Below are positions 1 through 11,303 of a DNA stretch of 64,000 nucleotides, piece after piece. The notes beneath the pieces are model-generated. The model was not told the DNA's origin, searched no databases, and worked only from the letters and a program-made list of their open reading frames with translations. This DNA comes from Lucifuga dentata (lineage: Eukaryota; Chordata; Actinopteri; Ophidiiformes; Bythitidae). The position numbers were made by a program, and so were the translations under genes. Position 1 is the first letter of the stretch; the number at the start of each line of letters is the position of its first letter. Where the stretch lies: NCBI GenBank assembly GCA_014773175.1, contig VXCM01000495.1:62001-126000 (forward strand), in the 5' to 3' direction.

Positions 1-22
1 TAGATTTTTCAGGATGGAGGTG

Positions 23-119
23 CTTGGCAAAAAAACGTATTGAATATCTAAAAATCACATGAAAGTTGCTTTTCCCATTTTCATGTGATTTTTAGAGATT
101 CAGTACGTTTTTTGCCAAG
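23..119. repeat. 97-bp hairpin, vwa5b1 intron
   Basis: Arms of about 42 bp (23-64 and 78-119) pair with one indel and two or three mismatches around a loop of about 13 bases. The outer ends read cttggcaaaa and ttttgccaag. The compact fold-back shape suggests a miniature inverted-repeat element. A pre-miRNA-like transcript is possible but has no support beyond the shape. Confidence 0.7.
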
Positions 120-280
120 AAAATGTTTATCATGTCATGTCATTAAGCTTAATTTTGCACATAAAATGCTGCAGTTGTTTCTGGGTGGTTGTTACTTTTT
201 CCATTTCCATTGTTGGTCATTTGTTGGAGTACCAACTGTTTCAAACTGTGTAATGTCTGTATGACTTAGTCTTTTCTTAC

Positions 281-1574
281 GCTCTGGAGAAGTTTGGGGA
301 TAGTCCCTGCTCCTCATTGATGGTCCTCTGCACCCGAGGCGTGCACACTGGCGGGGATGAGACCTTGATGCCCCCACTGGGGAGGGTGCAGAGCTCAGAG
401 GAGGTACTGACCAGAATGTGGACTGTCTCCATAGGAGGGATGATCCCAAGATTAACTACTAACACGGTCTTCTCCAAATCTTCATCCATCACTATGTGCC
501 CTGGAACACCAGACTAGATTATTTAAAAAATCTAATTAAAAGCATTTACAAGCAGAACTCTCAAAGGATCAGTGGGAACAATTTTTTCATTCAGCTAAGA
601 CCTGCCTAAGCTCTTCTGATTGTTCAGTTACAGCTCAGAACTCCCAGCACTTTACAAGCCTGTGTACAACTTTAGATCTCTGAGCATATCCTGATCCATC
701 CTCAAACCATAAGATTTAAGACCAAACCAGACTTATCTGTGAGGGCAGCTATTTTCCAGAAAGCTCTCCCCAACAATCTCAGGCTTATTGTGTTTCCTTT
801 ATGACTGCACTCAGGCTTATTTCTACAGAAACAGTTTCATATACTTCTAGTTCTTTATTATAAAACCTTTATCATGTCATATCCCATTATGTCCTATAAA
901 TATACTGCTTATTAAAGCCAACATAAAACAAAAAAAAAAGCTAATACTTTTCTGAGATTATATTAATCCATCTGTATCTACATAATTGCATATTTAGAAC
1001 CATAATTTGATAACAGTTGGTGGGCTTTTCACTTAGATACCTTTGCAAAACAAAACGTATTCTTACCACTACAGCTCTGGGGGGTTCCATTAGATGTGCT
1101 GCAACAGTCCAAATAACAGTCATCAATTTTTGCCTTGTCTTTGATTTGTAGTGTTATAATTTGACTGGATATCATCGCCTCAAACCCCACAACAATGGAA
1201 TTTTCCTCCAGTGGATAAATGAAGATTCCTAAATGGCAGTTCAATTGCAGCAAGGGAGAAAAAAATAAGATGAGTGCATGAGCCAGAAGCAGACAAGCAG
1301 CAATTACACAGATTTAAGGATACTACAGGAGTAGAAGGAAAGGATTTATTTTGATTTTCAGGGCAAAGGATGGGTTACATGTTGCACCTAAGGCTAACTG
1401 AATAACCTGAATTAACGTCTTATAGGCGTACTCACCCTCAATTGCATGGTCTTCAATATTTTCATAAGTCATAGAAGCTGTCATGGCCAAAGTATAACCC
1501 CTGACACAGGAAGTGATGTCAGAGACACTGAGAGGCAGAGCACTCCGATTCTCCTTGTTAATGAGTCCAGGCAT
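281..1574 (-). CDS. vwa5b1: vwa5b1, first three coding exons (partial; runs off left edge)
   Basis: Von Willebrand factor A domain-containing protein 5B1; molecular role poorly known. Three minus-strand exons join in frame: 1574-1436 (start Met-Pro-Gly-Leu), 1228-1067 and 500-281, about 173 codons. Donors are gtgagt, gtaaga and gtaaga; the intron phases agree (1, 1, 2). They encode the N-terminal VIT domain: the segments SDITSCVRGYTLAMTAS, IKDKAKI, MDEDLEKTV and STSSELCTLPSG follow the vertebrate VWA5B1 order as I recall it. The VWA domain lies beyond the left edge. An in-frame ATG at 1607 would add 11 residues, but the MPGL start matches the family. A possible 5' untranslated exon has its donor near 3398. 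VWA5B1 is next to UBXN10 in human, and ubxn10 is close by here. VWA5B2 is the main alternative; the ubxn10 neighbour favours 5B1. Confidence 0.85.
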
Positions 1575-2960
1575 GGTGCTGGTTTTAGATTTCTGGTTTG
1601 TTGCCACATGTCAAAAGAAGTTCAGAGAATATTCTCATCAGATAATGATACTGTATGTCAAGAGTACAAAATTTGCAAGCTGTTCTCTGTAGAAAGCCTT
1701 TGTTCCTTTTTTCTCTTGATCAATTTGTTACCTAGCAATAACATCAAACACACAGCAGGGTCTCAATACAGAAACTAGATGAGGCTGCCATCCAGATGTC
1801 TGTCCAGTACATCAAGTTTTGCAGACATTTTAACCTGAATAATATTCTTTTACATAGCACAGATCCAGAGAGTCATGGGTGACAAAGGTGCTTAGACCAT
1901 GTGTAGTTTTGTTTAACTTAATACATACATATATATATATATATATATGAGAAAAAAAATCACAGCAGTAAAATTAATTTAGGCTAGAAACATCATTACA
2001 ACAATAATATAATAACAGAGATAAACTCATTTAAAGCAATAGTCAGTGTTATGAGAGGGGAAGGACATTCAGATACATCAACGATGCTCAGAGTGGAATG
2101 TAGAATTGCTGATTATAGCCGATAAATAATAAAATTAGCCACCGCTCCTGGGCTGTGCCTCATTGTAAATGTCATCTCACCCACTAGCAATCTTGGTTAT
2201 GTGCTGTCAAGGGTCTGTCTCTGCTGCAAGACCAGAGCCCCAGCACAGGCTTGATAGGAAGTGTTATGACGAAAGCAATTTCCATAGAGACAGCGCTGCT
2301 TGCCTTGCCTGCAGACTGACCAATATTGTCTCCAAAGTATGCCATTATTGGTGATGCTATGAGTGTCTGCAACTAAAAGAATAGGTGATCTCCTGGCATT
2401 ATAATCCACATAATCATATGGAAAACTGACACAGGTCCAATTCCTCCACAGACATATTAAATTCAAAGTGCTATAAGAAGTCTTTCAGAATCCGTAAATC
2501 TACTGACAAATAAGATCAGTCTGTCTAAAAGCCACACTGGGGTTTTGGCACCACGTGGTTATTTCTGGTGAGGAAAAGGTCATACAGATGAAATTTAACC
2601 CTACTTTTCTGTCTGTGACAACAGTGCCATCAAGTGTCTAGTAAACTACAGACTGGGAAGCTGAAAGTATTATACATTTACATCTCTTTGTCCTTCTATG
2701 GAAACAATTTCCCATTACAGGTGAATAAAGGAAGATTTAATTTAGATTAAATGCTGTTGAAAGTGAAATTCAAGCACAAATTATTCCATTATTGTCAGAA
2801 AGAACTTGCTGTAAGATGCAGTATAATATAAATGACATGCAGAAATGGAACAATACATTAATATAAACCTAAATTACATAAATGTAATTTCAATTCTAAA
2901 TAAGTAATGTGAAATTAGCATTATGCTTCAGTGACCTGGTAGGTCAGTTTTTCCAAAGCA

Positions 2961-3004
<44 letters not shown>

Positions 3005-3711
3005 GGTATTTCAGCTTGTAGTAATTAGTGTTAAAAGTGGCAATTCCATGGTGCTCCTCACCTCGCTGGTTCAGTCTTATGAATCATTCCGAGTCTTTTG
3101 GGCTTTGCTAAAAGACCATCCCATCAACTCTTAGCATTTTCTGTCAGCCTTGCCATACTCTACACTCATTAGTGTCAAAACAGTGAGCTGATGCTGTGCA
3201 ACCACCTGTTGAAAAACAATGTCTGTATAGCTGCTCAGTGTAAATCAAGATACATCACTGATGGTCTTATATTATCCTTCTAACATATTCTTCAAATAAC
3301 AATGATGTATCATATATGCATCATCACTTATGTGCAGACAGATGCTGCAGCATGAAAATGCATCTGATATCATAACAGCATCAGCTTAATTATCTTACCT
3401 TTCATTTGTATCAACTGGGTAAGCAGTGAGGATCTCTCTCTCTTTCAGAAGTCCACCATGAAAGATATCCTCCTCCTCCTCTCCGACCCCTCTTGCCTTC
3501 CTTTCTTGTTCTCTCTCTCTGTGGCGTAGAGAGAATAGGAGTGCTGCCACAGGTGGCAGATGCTACAGATGCAATAGCCACAGCGTTAGTAAGGGGTACA
3601 ATGCAAGGAAAAGGACGGTAGGTAAGTGCCGCTGCTGCAGTTCAATCAAGCACAGCAACATGTGGTTATAAACACTTTCATTTATTTCTCTCCTCCTCCT
3701 CCTCCCTGTGG

Positions 3712-3820
3712 CTGCTGGAGTTGGAGAGCTTTGCTGACAGAGAGAGAGAGAGAGAGAGAGAGAGTNCTGCTGGAGTTGGAGAGCTTTGCTGACAGAGAGA
3801 GAGAGAGAGAGAGAGAGAGT
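3712..3820. repeat. 54-bp duplication across a single N, with GA microsatellite
   Basis: 3712-3765 and 3767-3820 are the same 54 bases (starting ctgctggagttgg, ending in a GA run and agt), separated by one N at 3766. This is most likely an unmerged contig overlap, not a biological tandem repeat. Confidence 0.75.
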
Positions 3821-4285
3821 GGAGGTGGGGGGGCTGCTGAGACAGAGGGTCCAGTGCTACCAATAAACATCCTCCCTCCCCTCCCCTATCCATACAAAGC
3901 ATCAGCACCACCCACTTTTTCCAGCTCTCCCTAAAATCAATGACAAGAAGAATCATTCAGGCATTCTTTTTGAAAGCTAGGGAGCAGCGTAAATGAATTG
4001 CAACGTTAGGAGAGGGGGAAAATGCCTGAGAAGAACAGCTGGGGGTAGATAGCAGGAAACACTACGTCTCCCTAATATCATTCATAATCTCTCTGTTTCT
4101 TTTTCTATTTCTTACTCTAGTGTGATTGGAAAGCCCTTAATATTTTGAAATCCAATGTGGGTGTTTTGGCTATCTCCATGTTTTTTGATCACATTATTTG
4201 ATCCATCTGTTTTCTTGAGAGGTTACCATGACAATTATTATATATCTATCAAATCACTTGGTAGTGGTGAAAATGTGGATGGTGT

Positions 4286-4316
4286 TTTGTGTGTGTTTGT
4301 GTGTGTGTGTGTGTGT
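4286..4316. repeat. TG dinucleotide microsatellite
   Basis: A slightly interrupted run of TG/GT units. Confidence 0.8.
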
Positions 4317-5556
4317 TGTCTGCAAGCAGTATCCACCTCCAAATTGAATTAATCTGTTGCCAATAAAGCTCGGTCTGTACACCACCTCCTCTCTCACTTG
4401 CTATCAGCTTCTCAACCTCTCTCTCTCTCATCTCTCTTACCAGGTTTATGTGAGTTAATGAGACATTCAGCACATTTAGGATTTGTGCTGTGGTGGACAG
4501 TCTTTCAGTACTTGTGAAAATCAATCTCAGAAACTGAAAGGTGAGCTAACACTGTATATCTGAATGTGTTAAAACTGGAAGTCTTCCAAAAATAAATAAA
4601 TAAATAAAAAATAAATCCTCTGGTAAACATGCTTAAGGTCAACCAGGGAGACTTTGTGAGGACTGCAGCTGAGACCACAGAAAACACAGCTTAGCAGAAC
4701 TCACAATTTCACTGCGTGTTCACGTTTATCCAGAAAGCAGCTCTACTTAATAAAATTACAGAAATGTTCTTAGTTCTTTGTCCTTTGGATTTTGTCTGAG
4801 TTTGAATTGGTGACGATCACAAATATTACTTTTAATATCACTAGCTTAGGGACGAAAACAGACCGTCAACTGAACTTGACACTGCATGTGCACACGTTTG
4901 CTTTTGTCTGGGTGTTAGCTTAGCTGGCTGATAACAACGCATGCTATACAATTATATATTGTAAAATATAACATTATCAGTTTTTGAAGGGTTAAATAAA
5001 GATTACAACAATCCACATATATTTACTGTACTTGGAAAAAAAATACTACCTGAGTGATGTGTGTCAGAAGACTCCCTCCAAAAAAACAATATGATGAGTT
5101 CAGGTGTTCCTCGTAATCTTTCTCCACAATGTCTAAACTCGTAGGTATAACTTATCCTGCATTCAAGTCTTTTATTCTAAATAGAGAGTTATCTAGTTGT
5201 AGTGTGACATAAACAAGTTAAATAAACTACCAGGCAGTTACTTGATAACTTAAAGTCAAACTATATAAGTATATAACGTTAAACAAGGATAAACCAGCTG
5301 TGGACCAGAATCCGCTTCAACTTTGCACCTCCTTTCATCCCAAATAGCTTGCAGTTAATGTTATCAATATTCATATAGTTGCAATCGTTATTTTTTTCTT
5401 TCTTTCCTTTTTTTTTTTTTTTTNTTTTTTTTTTTTTTTATAAACGCTTTCATTGTCATATTTTCCAAAAAGACTGATTTGAGCGTGAACGCTAAGTTAC
5501 GTATGCAGCTGTCATAAGTCAACCCGCACGGCCCAACCCCCACCACTGAAGCTACT

Positions 5557-5566
5557 TATATAAAAA
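5557..5566 (+). promoter_or_regulatory. Candidate TATA box of ddx25
   Basis: TATATAAAAA lies 90 bases upstream of the ddx25 start codon, leaving room for a leader of roughly 60-70 bases. A TATA-type promoter would suit a gene with restricted expression (mammalian DDX25 is mainly testicular). No transcript evidence. Confidence 0.4.
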
Positions 5567-5655
5567 GGAAAAGGAAATCAGGTTTATTAGGGTGATCCCA
5601 CAGGAGACCACATAATAAACGTTCTTTTACAGAAATACTCCTTTATCGCTGGAAA

Positions 5656-8600
5656 ATGTTTAGAGATTCCTGGTCGCAGGCGGTTGACGATCAAGAAGCT
5701 GTATCTGTAAAGGTAAGTCTAAAAGTTTACTAAGCTGCGGAACACTAGCTAATTAGCCCAAACGCTGGCTAATTAGCTCAGCGCACATTTGCTAACGCAG
5801 CTAATGATAGCTAGCTGCTAATTCAATTAGTTGCATTTAGCAGTATTTATTGTCCTCATAACGTATAACTATTTTCACTGACCAGGTTGCTTCCTTAAAT
5901 AAATTGCATCGACTGAGTGGTAGAATTCTGCTAAGAGATGACATAAATGGTAAATATATACTTTTCCCTCATTTCATTTTGACTTAGTTTCAACTCCAAA
6001 TGGCGTGTGACGTTCTAAGCTAATTTTCTCACCTTTGCAGGAAACATTGTGACGACAAGTGCTGAAAGTGGAAGATGCAGAAAAAATGAGGGAAAAGTGG
6101 ATCAAAGTGGCTGGACTGAAGCCGGAGAAAAGTTTGACCCGGCTGAGCAGTCTTTGTTGAATAAACTTGTCCGCCACAGTCTGGTGAGAAACAGAAACCA
6201 GGTGGAGGTTCTCCAGCGGGACCCCACGTCCCCTCTGTACTCTGTGAAGACGTTTGAGGAGCTCAGGCTGTGAGTGCAAGGACAGCCCCCTTTTGACATC
6301 GATAACAACTTTCCGTAATATATTGGCTTTCATTGATGATACTACAGAAAGAAGTGGTGTTTTTTTTCCCCCCACACACTCAATCCTGTTATTTTGACAT
6401 GATCAACAGGAAAGCTGAGTTGCTCAAAGGGGTGTACGAAATGGGTTTCAACCGACCTTCCAGGATCCAGGAGAATGCCTTGCCCATGATGCTGGCACAG
6501 CCGTGAGTTGCGTTTGTACTGCTCAGTATTAATTTCTTTCTTCTTTTTTGAGTTTGGGTATTCTTAACCTCATAATACTTTTATTTAACCCTCTGAAGTC
6601 TGAAATCAATTTTGCTGTTTTACTAGAAAAGCACATATCTCTGTCAAGGCTGTACTAATAATATACTGGCCTAAAGAGAAAGAAACAATGATAATACTTT
6701 TTTTTTTTTAATTTCTGGATCTATCTCTTTAACTATTAAAGATAAAACTGTTTGCATGCTGCTGAATCAGCATCACCTCAGCTACAAATTAGCTGTGGGG
6801 GTGGGGGTCTGCATTTAAATGCAGTTTACATGAAAAAGCTACTTAAACCAACTCGTTTGAATCTTTATGCATATTACTATGAGCTGAGTGTTTCATAGCT
6901 GTGTTGAATTACACTTTAGTTACCACTCAGCTACGTGTCACTCGGCAAGAATGAAAACAGTGTAATTGCAAGGTCTCCATAGGGAAAATAATCCCAGAGA
7001 AACATGTCATTTTAGAAGCTATTTAGGTTGCCTTTGTATGACTTGACAGCTATTAATTTTAATCTGAATTTAACACCTCAGCATTGTTTGTTAAATTTTT
7101 AATTATATTTGACAGGGCCAACAATTGACTCATTTACTTGTTTTCTCTGGTACCAGACCTCAGAATCTGATTGCCCAGTCACAGTCTGGCACAGGTAAAA
7201 CTGCTGCTTTTTCTCTGGCCATGCTCAGCCATGTAAATCCAGCTAATACATGGACTCAGGTAATCATAACATGTAGCTCGCCAGCCGGTCAATGTCCATG
7301 TTGACTCGTTAATCTTGAAATGTTCTCACCAATTAAAAAAAAACTCTTGTTTTTTTCAGTGCCTTTGTGTTGCGCCAACATACGAGCTTGCTCTGCAGAT
7401 TGGTCAAGTAATTGAGCAAATGGGAAAATTTTCTCCTGATGTGAAACTTGCATATGCCATTCGGGGCAACAGAGGTAAGAATATTGAACAACAACCTCTG
7501 ATGGAATTTGTTTGCTGAATTTGTTGCCATTTGGAGATTTGTTTGTGCTGTTATTATCAATGACTTCCTGCATTCTGTTAAGTGGAGCGAGGCACAAAGC
7601 TGCAGGAGCAGATTGTCGTTGGAACACCAGGCACAATCCTGGACTGGTGCACCAAGTACAGGCTGATTGACCCCAAAAAGATTTCGGTGTTTGTGCTGGA
7701 CGAGGCTGATGTCATGATATCCACACAGGGTCATCGCGACCAGAGCCTTCGTATCCACAGGTGGGATTTTCAAAGAACAAATGATAATATAAAGTATATG
7801 ACTGACCTTCACTTTTTGTCAGTTCAGCCAACAAGCTTCTGTCATCCTTTGTCATTAATATTTTTGTCCATTCTCTCCTGTTCCTGATGCAGACTGCTGT
7901 CAGCGGACTGTCAGATGCTGCTTTTCTCTGCGACATTTGATGACTCTGTGTGGAAGTTTGCAGAGAGAGTGGTTCCTGACCCAAATATCATCAGGCTGAA
8001 GCGTGAAGAGGAGACTCTGGATACCATCAAGCAGATCTATGTGGTCTGCGGGGACAGGGAGGACAAGTTCATAGCACTTTGTAATCTATATGCAATCCTT
8101 ACCATTGCACAGGCTGTGATCTTCTGCCATGTAAGTCTGCTATGTTGAGCATCCTAATGACAGATCCATTACATTCACATCTAAGTCCAACCACCACCTG
8201 TTGGTTGTCAACCACCTGGTGTTGGAGAATTGAGAGGAGCACCAGGTGGTGCTCCTCTCNTTTTTTTTTTTTTTTTTTTTTTTGGAATCCATGATAATGA
8301 TCCTTTATCCTGTAGTGATCATGCCTCCCATATTTAGTATTGCTATCTATGTAGTATGCATGCTTAAAGTTATCAGATTTATAAAATTAACATACTATTA
8401 GTACTTGTTTAATATGTAGTGTCAGCATGTCTAATGCTAAGCTAATGCTTTTTCTTCAGACTCGCAGAACGGCTGCCTGGCTGACTAGACAGCTCATCAC
8501 AGAGGGCCACCAGGTGGCATTGCTGAGTGGGGAAATGACCGTGGAGCAGAGAGCCTGTGTTATCGAGCGCTTTAGGCATGGCAAGGAAAAGGTGCTTGTG

Positions 8601-8975
8601 ACCACGAATGTGTGCTCCAGAGGTAAAAGATTAAGTTTTTACAACTTGCAACTTTTTAAAACTCTTCTTTAATGTAGGACGTGAGTTGAAATACATCAAA
8701 TTACTTTTGTGCTTATGTTGGTTACAGGTATTGATGTAGAACAAGTGTCGATTGTGGTAAACTTTGATCTCCCCATTGACAAAAATGGCATGGCTGACAA
8801 TGACACATACCTTCACCGCATTGGCCGCACAGGGCGCTTTGGCAAAAAAGGATTTGCTGTCAATATGGTTGACAGCAAAGAGAGCATGGAGCTCATTCAC
8901 CAAATTGAGGACCATTTCAGTAGGTTTCCATTTCTTTCAGTTTGTTCTATTTAGCCATTCTTACCCTGATTAACT

Positions 8976-9020
<45 letters not shown>

Positions 9021-9096
9021 CCCCCTTTTCTCAGACAGGAAGATCTTGAAACTGGACACTGAGGATCCTACTGAAATTGAGAGGCTGATGAACTGA
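5656..9096 (+). CDS. ddx25: ddx25, DEAD-box RNA helicase (complete, 11 exons)
   Basis: ATP-dependent RNA helicase of the DDX19/DDX25 group; mammalian DDX25 (GRTH) works in mRNA export and translation control in male germ cells. Exons: 5656-5712, 5886-5949, 6041-6269, 6410-6502, 7157-7259, 7360-7474, 7583-7760, 7893-8130, 8460-8622, 8728-8919, 9035-9096. All junctions keep frame and give 497 aa (human about 483). Visible motifs: Q motif region FNRPSRIQE (about 130-138), Walker [11 protein letters not shown] (154-163), PTYELA, DEAD (260-263), SAT (292-294), and HRIGRTGR (443-450). The core matches DDX25 better than DDX19 (for example [18 protein letters not shown]). The first 70 residues are divergent. 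The last intron has a 40-base poly-T tract just before its acceptor, and the intron at 8131-8459 contains an N-marked join. Confidence 0.93.
8232..8259. repeat. Small perfect inverted repeat next to an N
   Basis: 12-bp arms gagaggagcacc and ggtgctcctctc around the loop aggt, ending directly at the N at 8260 and a poly-T run, inside a ddx25 intron. It could be a sequencing fold-back artefact at a contig end. Confidence 0.6.
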
Positions 9097-10523
9097 ATAC
9101 ATGGCTGTATGCCCTGCCTAATACTGAAGCAGTTAGATATGTTGCTTAAGTGTTGACTTAAGTCCTTTCAGGAGTTTGTTTACATGAGAGGCAGTCTCTA
9201 ATCTTGACTATGCAGATATTTTGTGGCAGTAGTTCATGCCAACATTTGCACTTAGTTTTCATTTTGCTTGTTTCTTTATTATTTGATCTTACTTAAATCA
9301 TATTAAGCCTCAACATTTGAGTGTCTCACTAACTTAAAAGTGGTTTATTTAACAGTTAGCTGTTATTAAGAGTTTAAGGTTTGCAGTGTTAACGATTGAT
9401 TTGTATTGATTTTGTGATACTAAGTGTGAAGGTGGATTCTGCTGGGATATGAGAATGTCTTATCTACAGTATATCTTTGCATAGCTTAGTTAAGCTTCAG
9501 TTGGGATGCTACAGTATATCCTTGCACGACTTGAATGCCTGTTTCAGCCTGTTATCAGTAGTTGATAAAGTCGATTTCCTGATACTTAACTTGGTTTATT
9601 GGGTTGTTTTTGCCAGACAGCTTTGTCTTGTGAGTGGAAAACATTTGGCACCTTTATCAGTTTCCATCATTGTATTAAACATGTTGATAAGGAAAAAATG
9701 CCTCAGAAGCTTAAATGAACAAAATATTAACACAGGTATGTTTAAAAATAAGCTGATAAAGATAATCATTATGTAACATTTTGATATACCCTGCCCTTTT
9801 CAATTGTAAAAATTCAACATTGAATAGTTTTTGAACTATTCAATAGTTTGTAATGGTGTTATAATAAAATTGTCCAGCAAAAGCAGCAGTTGTAGGGCTG
9901 GGTTTATATTGAAATACATTTGCTAAATCATAATGCTTCTTAAAATTTTCATCATGCTTGAGATGTGTTTAACTCTTGGGTTAATAGAAATGATAAATCA
10001 GCACTACAGTTTTCAAAGTTAAAAAAAATCAGTCACAAGAGTAACTAAAATATATTTACACTTTAAATGCATATTAGTATTTATAATAAAAACAGGATAT
10101 TTATCTGAAACTAGTATGTATTTGCCTCTGGATTAATTGTATTTGGCATATGAGAACAGTTGTGATGGTTCTGTAAAGTGGCAAATTGAGATCATTTCGT
10201 TGCTACATTAATAAGGATTTTTTCAGCAGGCCTACTGACATTAATTTTGTTATCAAATGTCAGTACCACATAACAGGCAATCAGATTTTCTAAAACACTT
10301 AACAGAAACCTTGTTAAATGTCCTCACAAGCCAGCATTTTAGCATTTTTTGTTAAGCAACCTGAAAAAGTTATGGTTTATGTGAATTATTACATATGGAA
10401 GACAGTTTCCCAAATGTTATTAGTCAGCTGATTCAACATTTGCTTTAGGTAATGAAGCAAAATCCAATTCAATGTATTATCAGCATTGGGCTTAAATTCA
10501 ACAGCAAAACAAAAGTGTGAATC
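9097..10523. other. Convergent 3' region of ddx25 and ubxn10
   Basis: AT-rich DNA without supported exons, holding the 3' UTRs of two convergent genes. A plus-strand AATAAA at 9863-9868, about 770 bases after the ddx25 stop, is a plausible polyadenylation signal. No clear minus-strand signal was recognised for ubxn10. Confidence 0.5.
9863..9868 (+). terminator. Candidate ddx25 polyadenylation signal
   Basis: Canonical AATAAA in AT-rich DNA downstream of the ddx25 stop codon, on the coding strand. Confidence 0.4.
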
Positions 10524-11303
10524 TCACTCCTGTTCCACTAAACTGTCATTCTGAGAGATGCACAGCACTGATCTGTTCAGGATGCCACATTGGGCCAAAG
10601 TCATATCCATGTCCGTGAAGGTCCTGCGTGGCACATCCATGGTCTCAATGGAAACCTTTCCATACTTGGATCTGTACTTGGCTTCTGCACTGGCTCTCAC
10701 TATCAGCAGGGCATCTGTAGGCTTAAAGTACTGCTGAAACCTCCTGCCACACGGTGCTCTGATTGCCAGCAGCAAACTACCAGCACCAGCTGAAGAACAG
10801 CATTCTTTGACTTCTCTGGCCATTATAGAGCCTGGGTCAGGGGGCATTAGCTGAACATTGAGGTTGAGATCTGGGTTACTGTGGGTCACAGCCTGTGTCA
10901 TCACTGTGGGTGGATCTGGCTCTCTGTGCCTCTGCTGTTGCTGGAAGAGAGCATCATCAGATAGGTTGCTCTTGGGCATCTTTTTGTCCAGGCCTTCACT
11001 TGGATTCACTTCTGATGGTCTTCTCTCAATGGATGGAAGGACCTTGTACTTGTTTAAAGACAGTGGTGGAGCAGCAGGGACAAGCTGTAGCATTTGTACA
11101 ACTTCATCCTGACTATGCTGGCTGGTCTGCCTGAGCGCAGACTGGGACCGCATGTGGAGTTGGCTGTCCTGCCTGTTGTATGCAGGAGACTTTGGAGTCC
11201 CAGGTGGCTTCTGGATACTGTCTGTGTCATCTCCTGCATATACAGAATGCTCTACAGTGGGTCTTCTTCGCCCTTTGGATGACTTTGGCCTTGTCAGATG
11301 CAT
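10524..11303 (-). CDS. ubxn10: ubxn10, UBX domain protein 10
   Basis: Adaptor of the p97/VCP ATPase; vertebrate UBXN10 localises to cilia and links VCP with the IFT-B complex. A single open coding exon gives 259 aa, close to the mammalian length of about 280. The N-terminal half is low complexity and basic (RPKSSKGRRRPT near the start, then many Ser, Pro and Gln). The C-terminal ~90 residues form the UBX beta-grasp fold: LLLAIRAPCGRRFQQYFKPTD, then VPRRTFTDMDMTLAQCGI and SVLCI near the end; VPR occupies the place of the FPR loop that contacts p97. A candidate acceptor (ctgcag) lies 4 bases upstream of the ATG on the minus strand, so the leader is probably spliced. The vwa5b1 gene nearby supports the assignment. 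Confidence 0.9.
   Translation of the reverse strand: MHLTRPKSSKGRRRPTVEHSVYAGDDTDSIQKPPGTPKSPAYNRQDSQLHMRSQSALRQTSQHSQDEVVQMLQLVPAAPPLSLNKYKVLPSIERRPSEVNPSEGLDKKMPKSNLSDDALFQQQQRHREPDPPTVMTQAVTHSNPDLNLNVQLMPPDPGSIMAREVKECCSSAGAGSLLLAIRAPCGRRFQQYFKPTDALLIVRASAEAKYRSKYGKVSIETMDVPRRTFTDMDMTLAQCGILNRSVLCISQNDSLVEQE

Larger units (their letters stand above)
1575..5556. other. Intergenic/upstream region between vwa5b1 and ddx25
   Basis: No convincing protein-coding exon. The two genes diverge from this region. It holds an AT dinucleotide run near 1925-1950, a poly-T tract (2966-3000), GA/CT-rich sequence around 3430-3530 and 3739-3820, a TG run (4286-4316) and another poly-T tract with an N (5409-5439). 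A minus-strand donor (gtaaga, 3398-3393) could end a vwa5b1 5' untranslated exon lying between 3399 and about 3960. Confidence 0.5.

Noticed and set aside
1575..1607. Upstream in-frame ATG for vwa5b1
   Set aside because: The downstream MPGL start matches the family; the extra 11 residues have no support.
3712..3820. True tandem duplication with GA repeat
   Set aside because: The duplicate is split by a single N with exactly matching flanks, as at two other sites; read as an assembly join.
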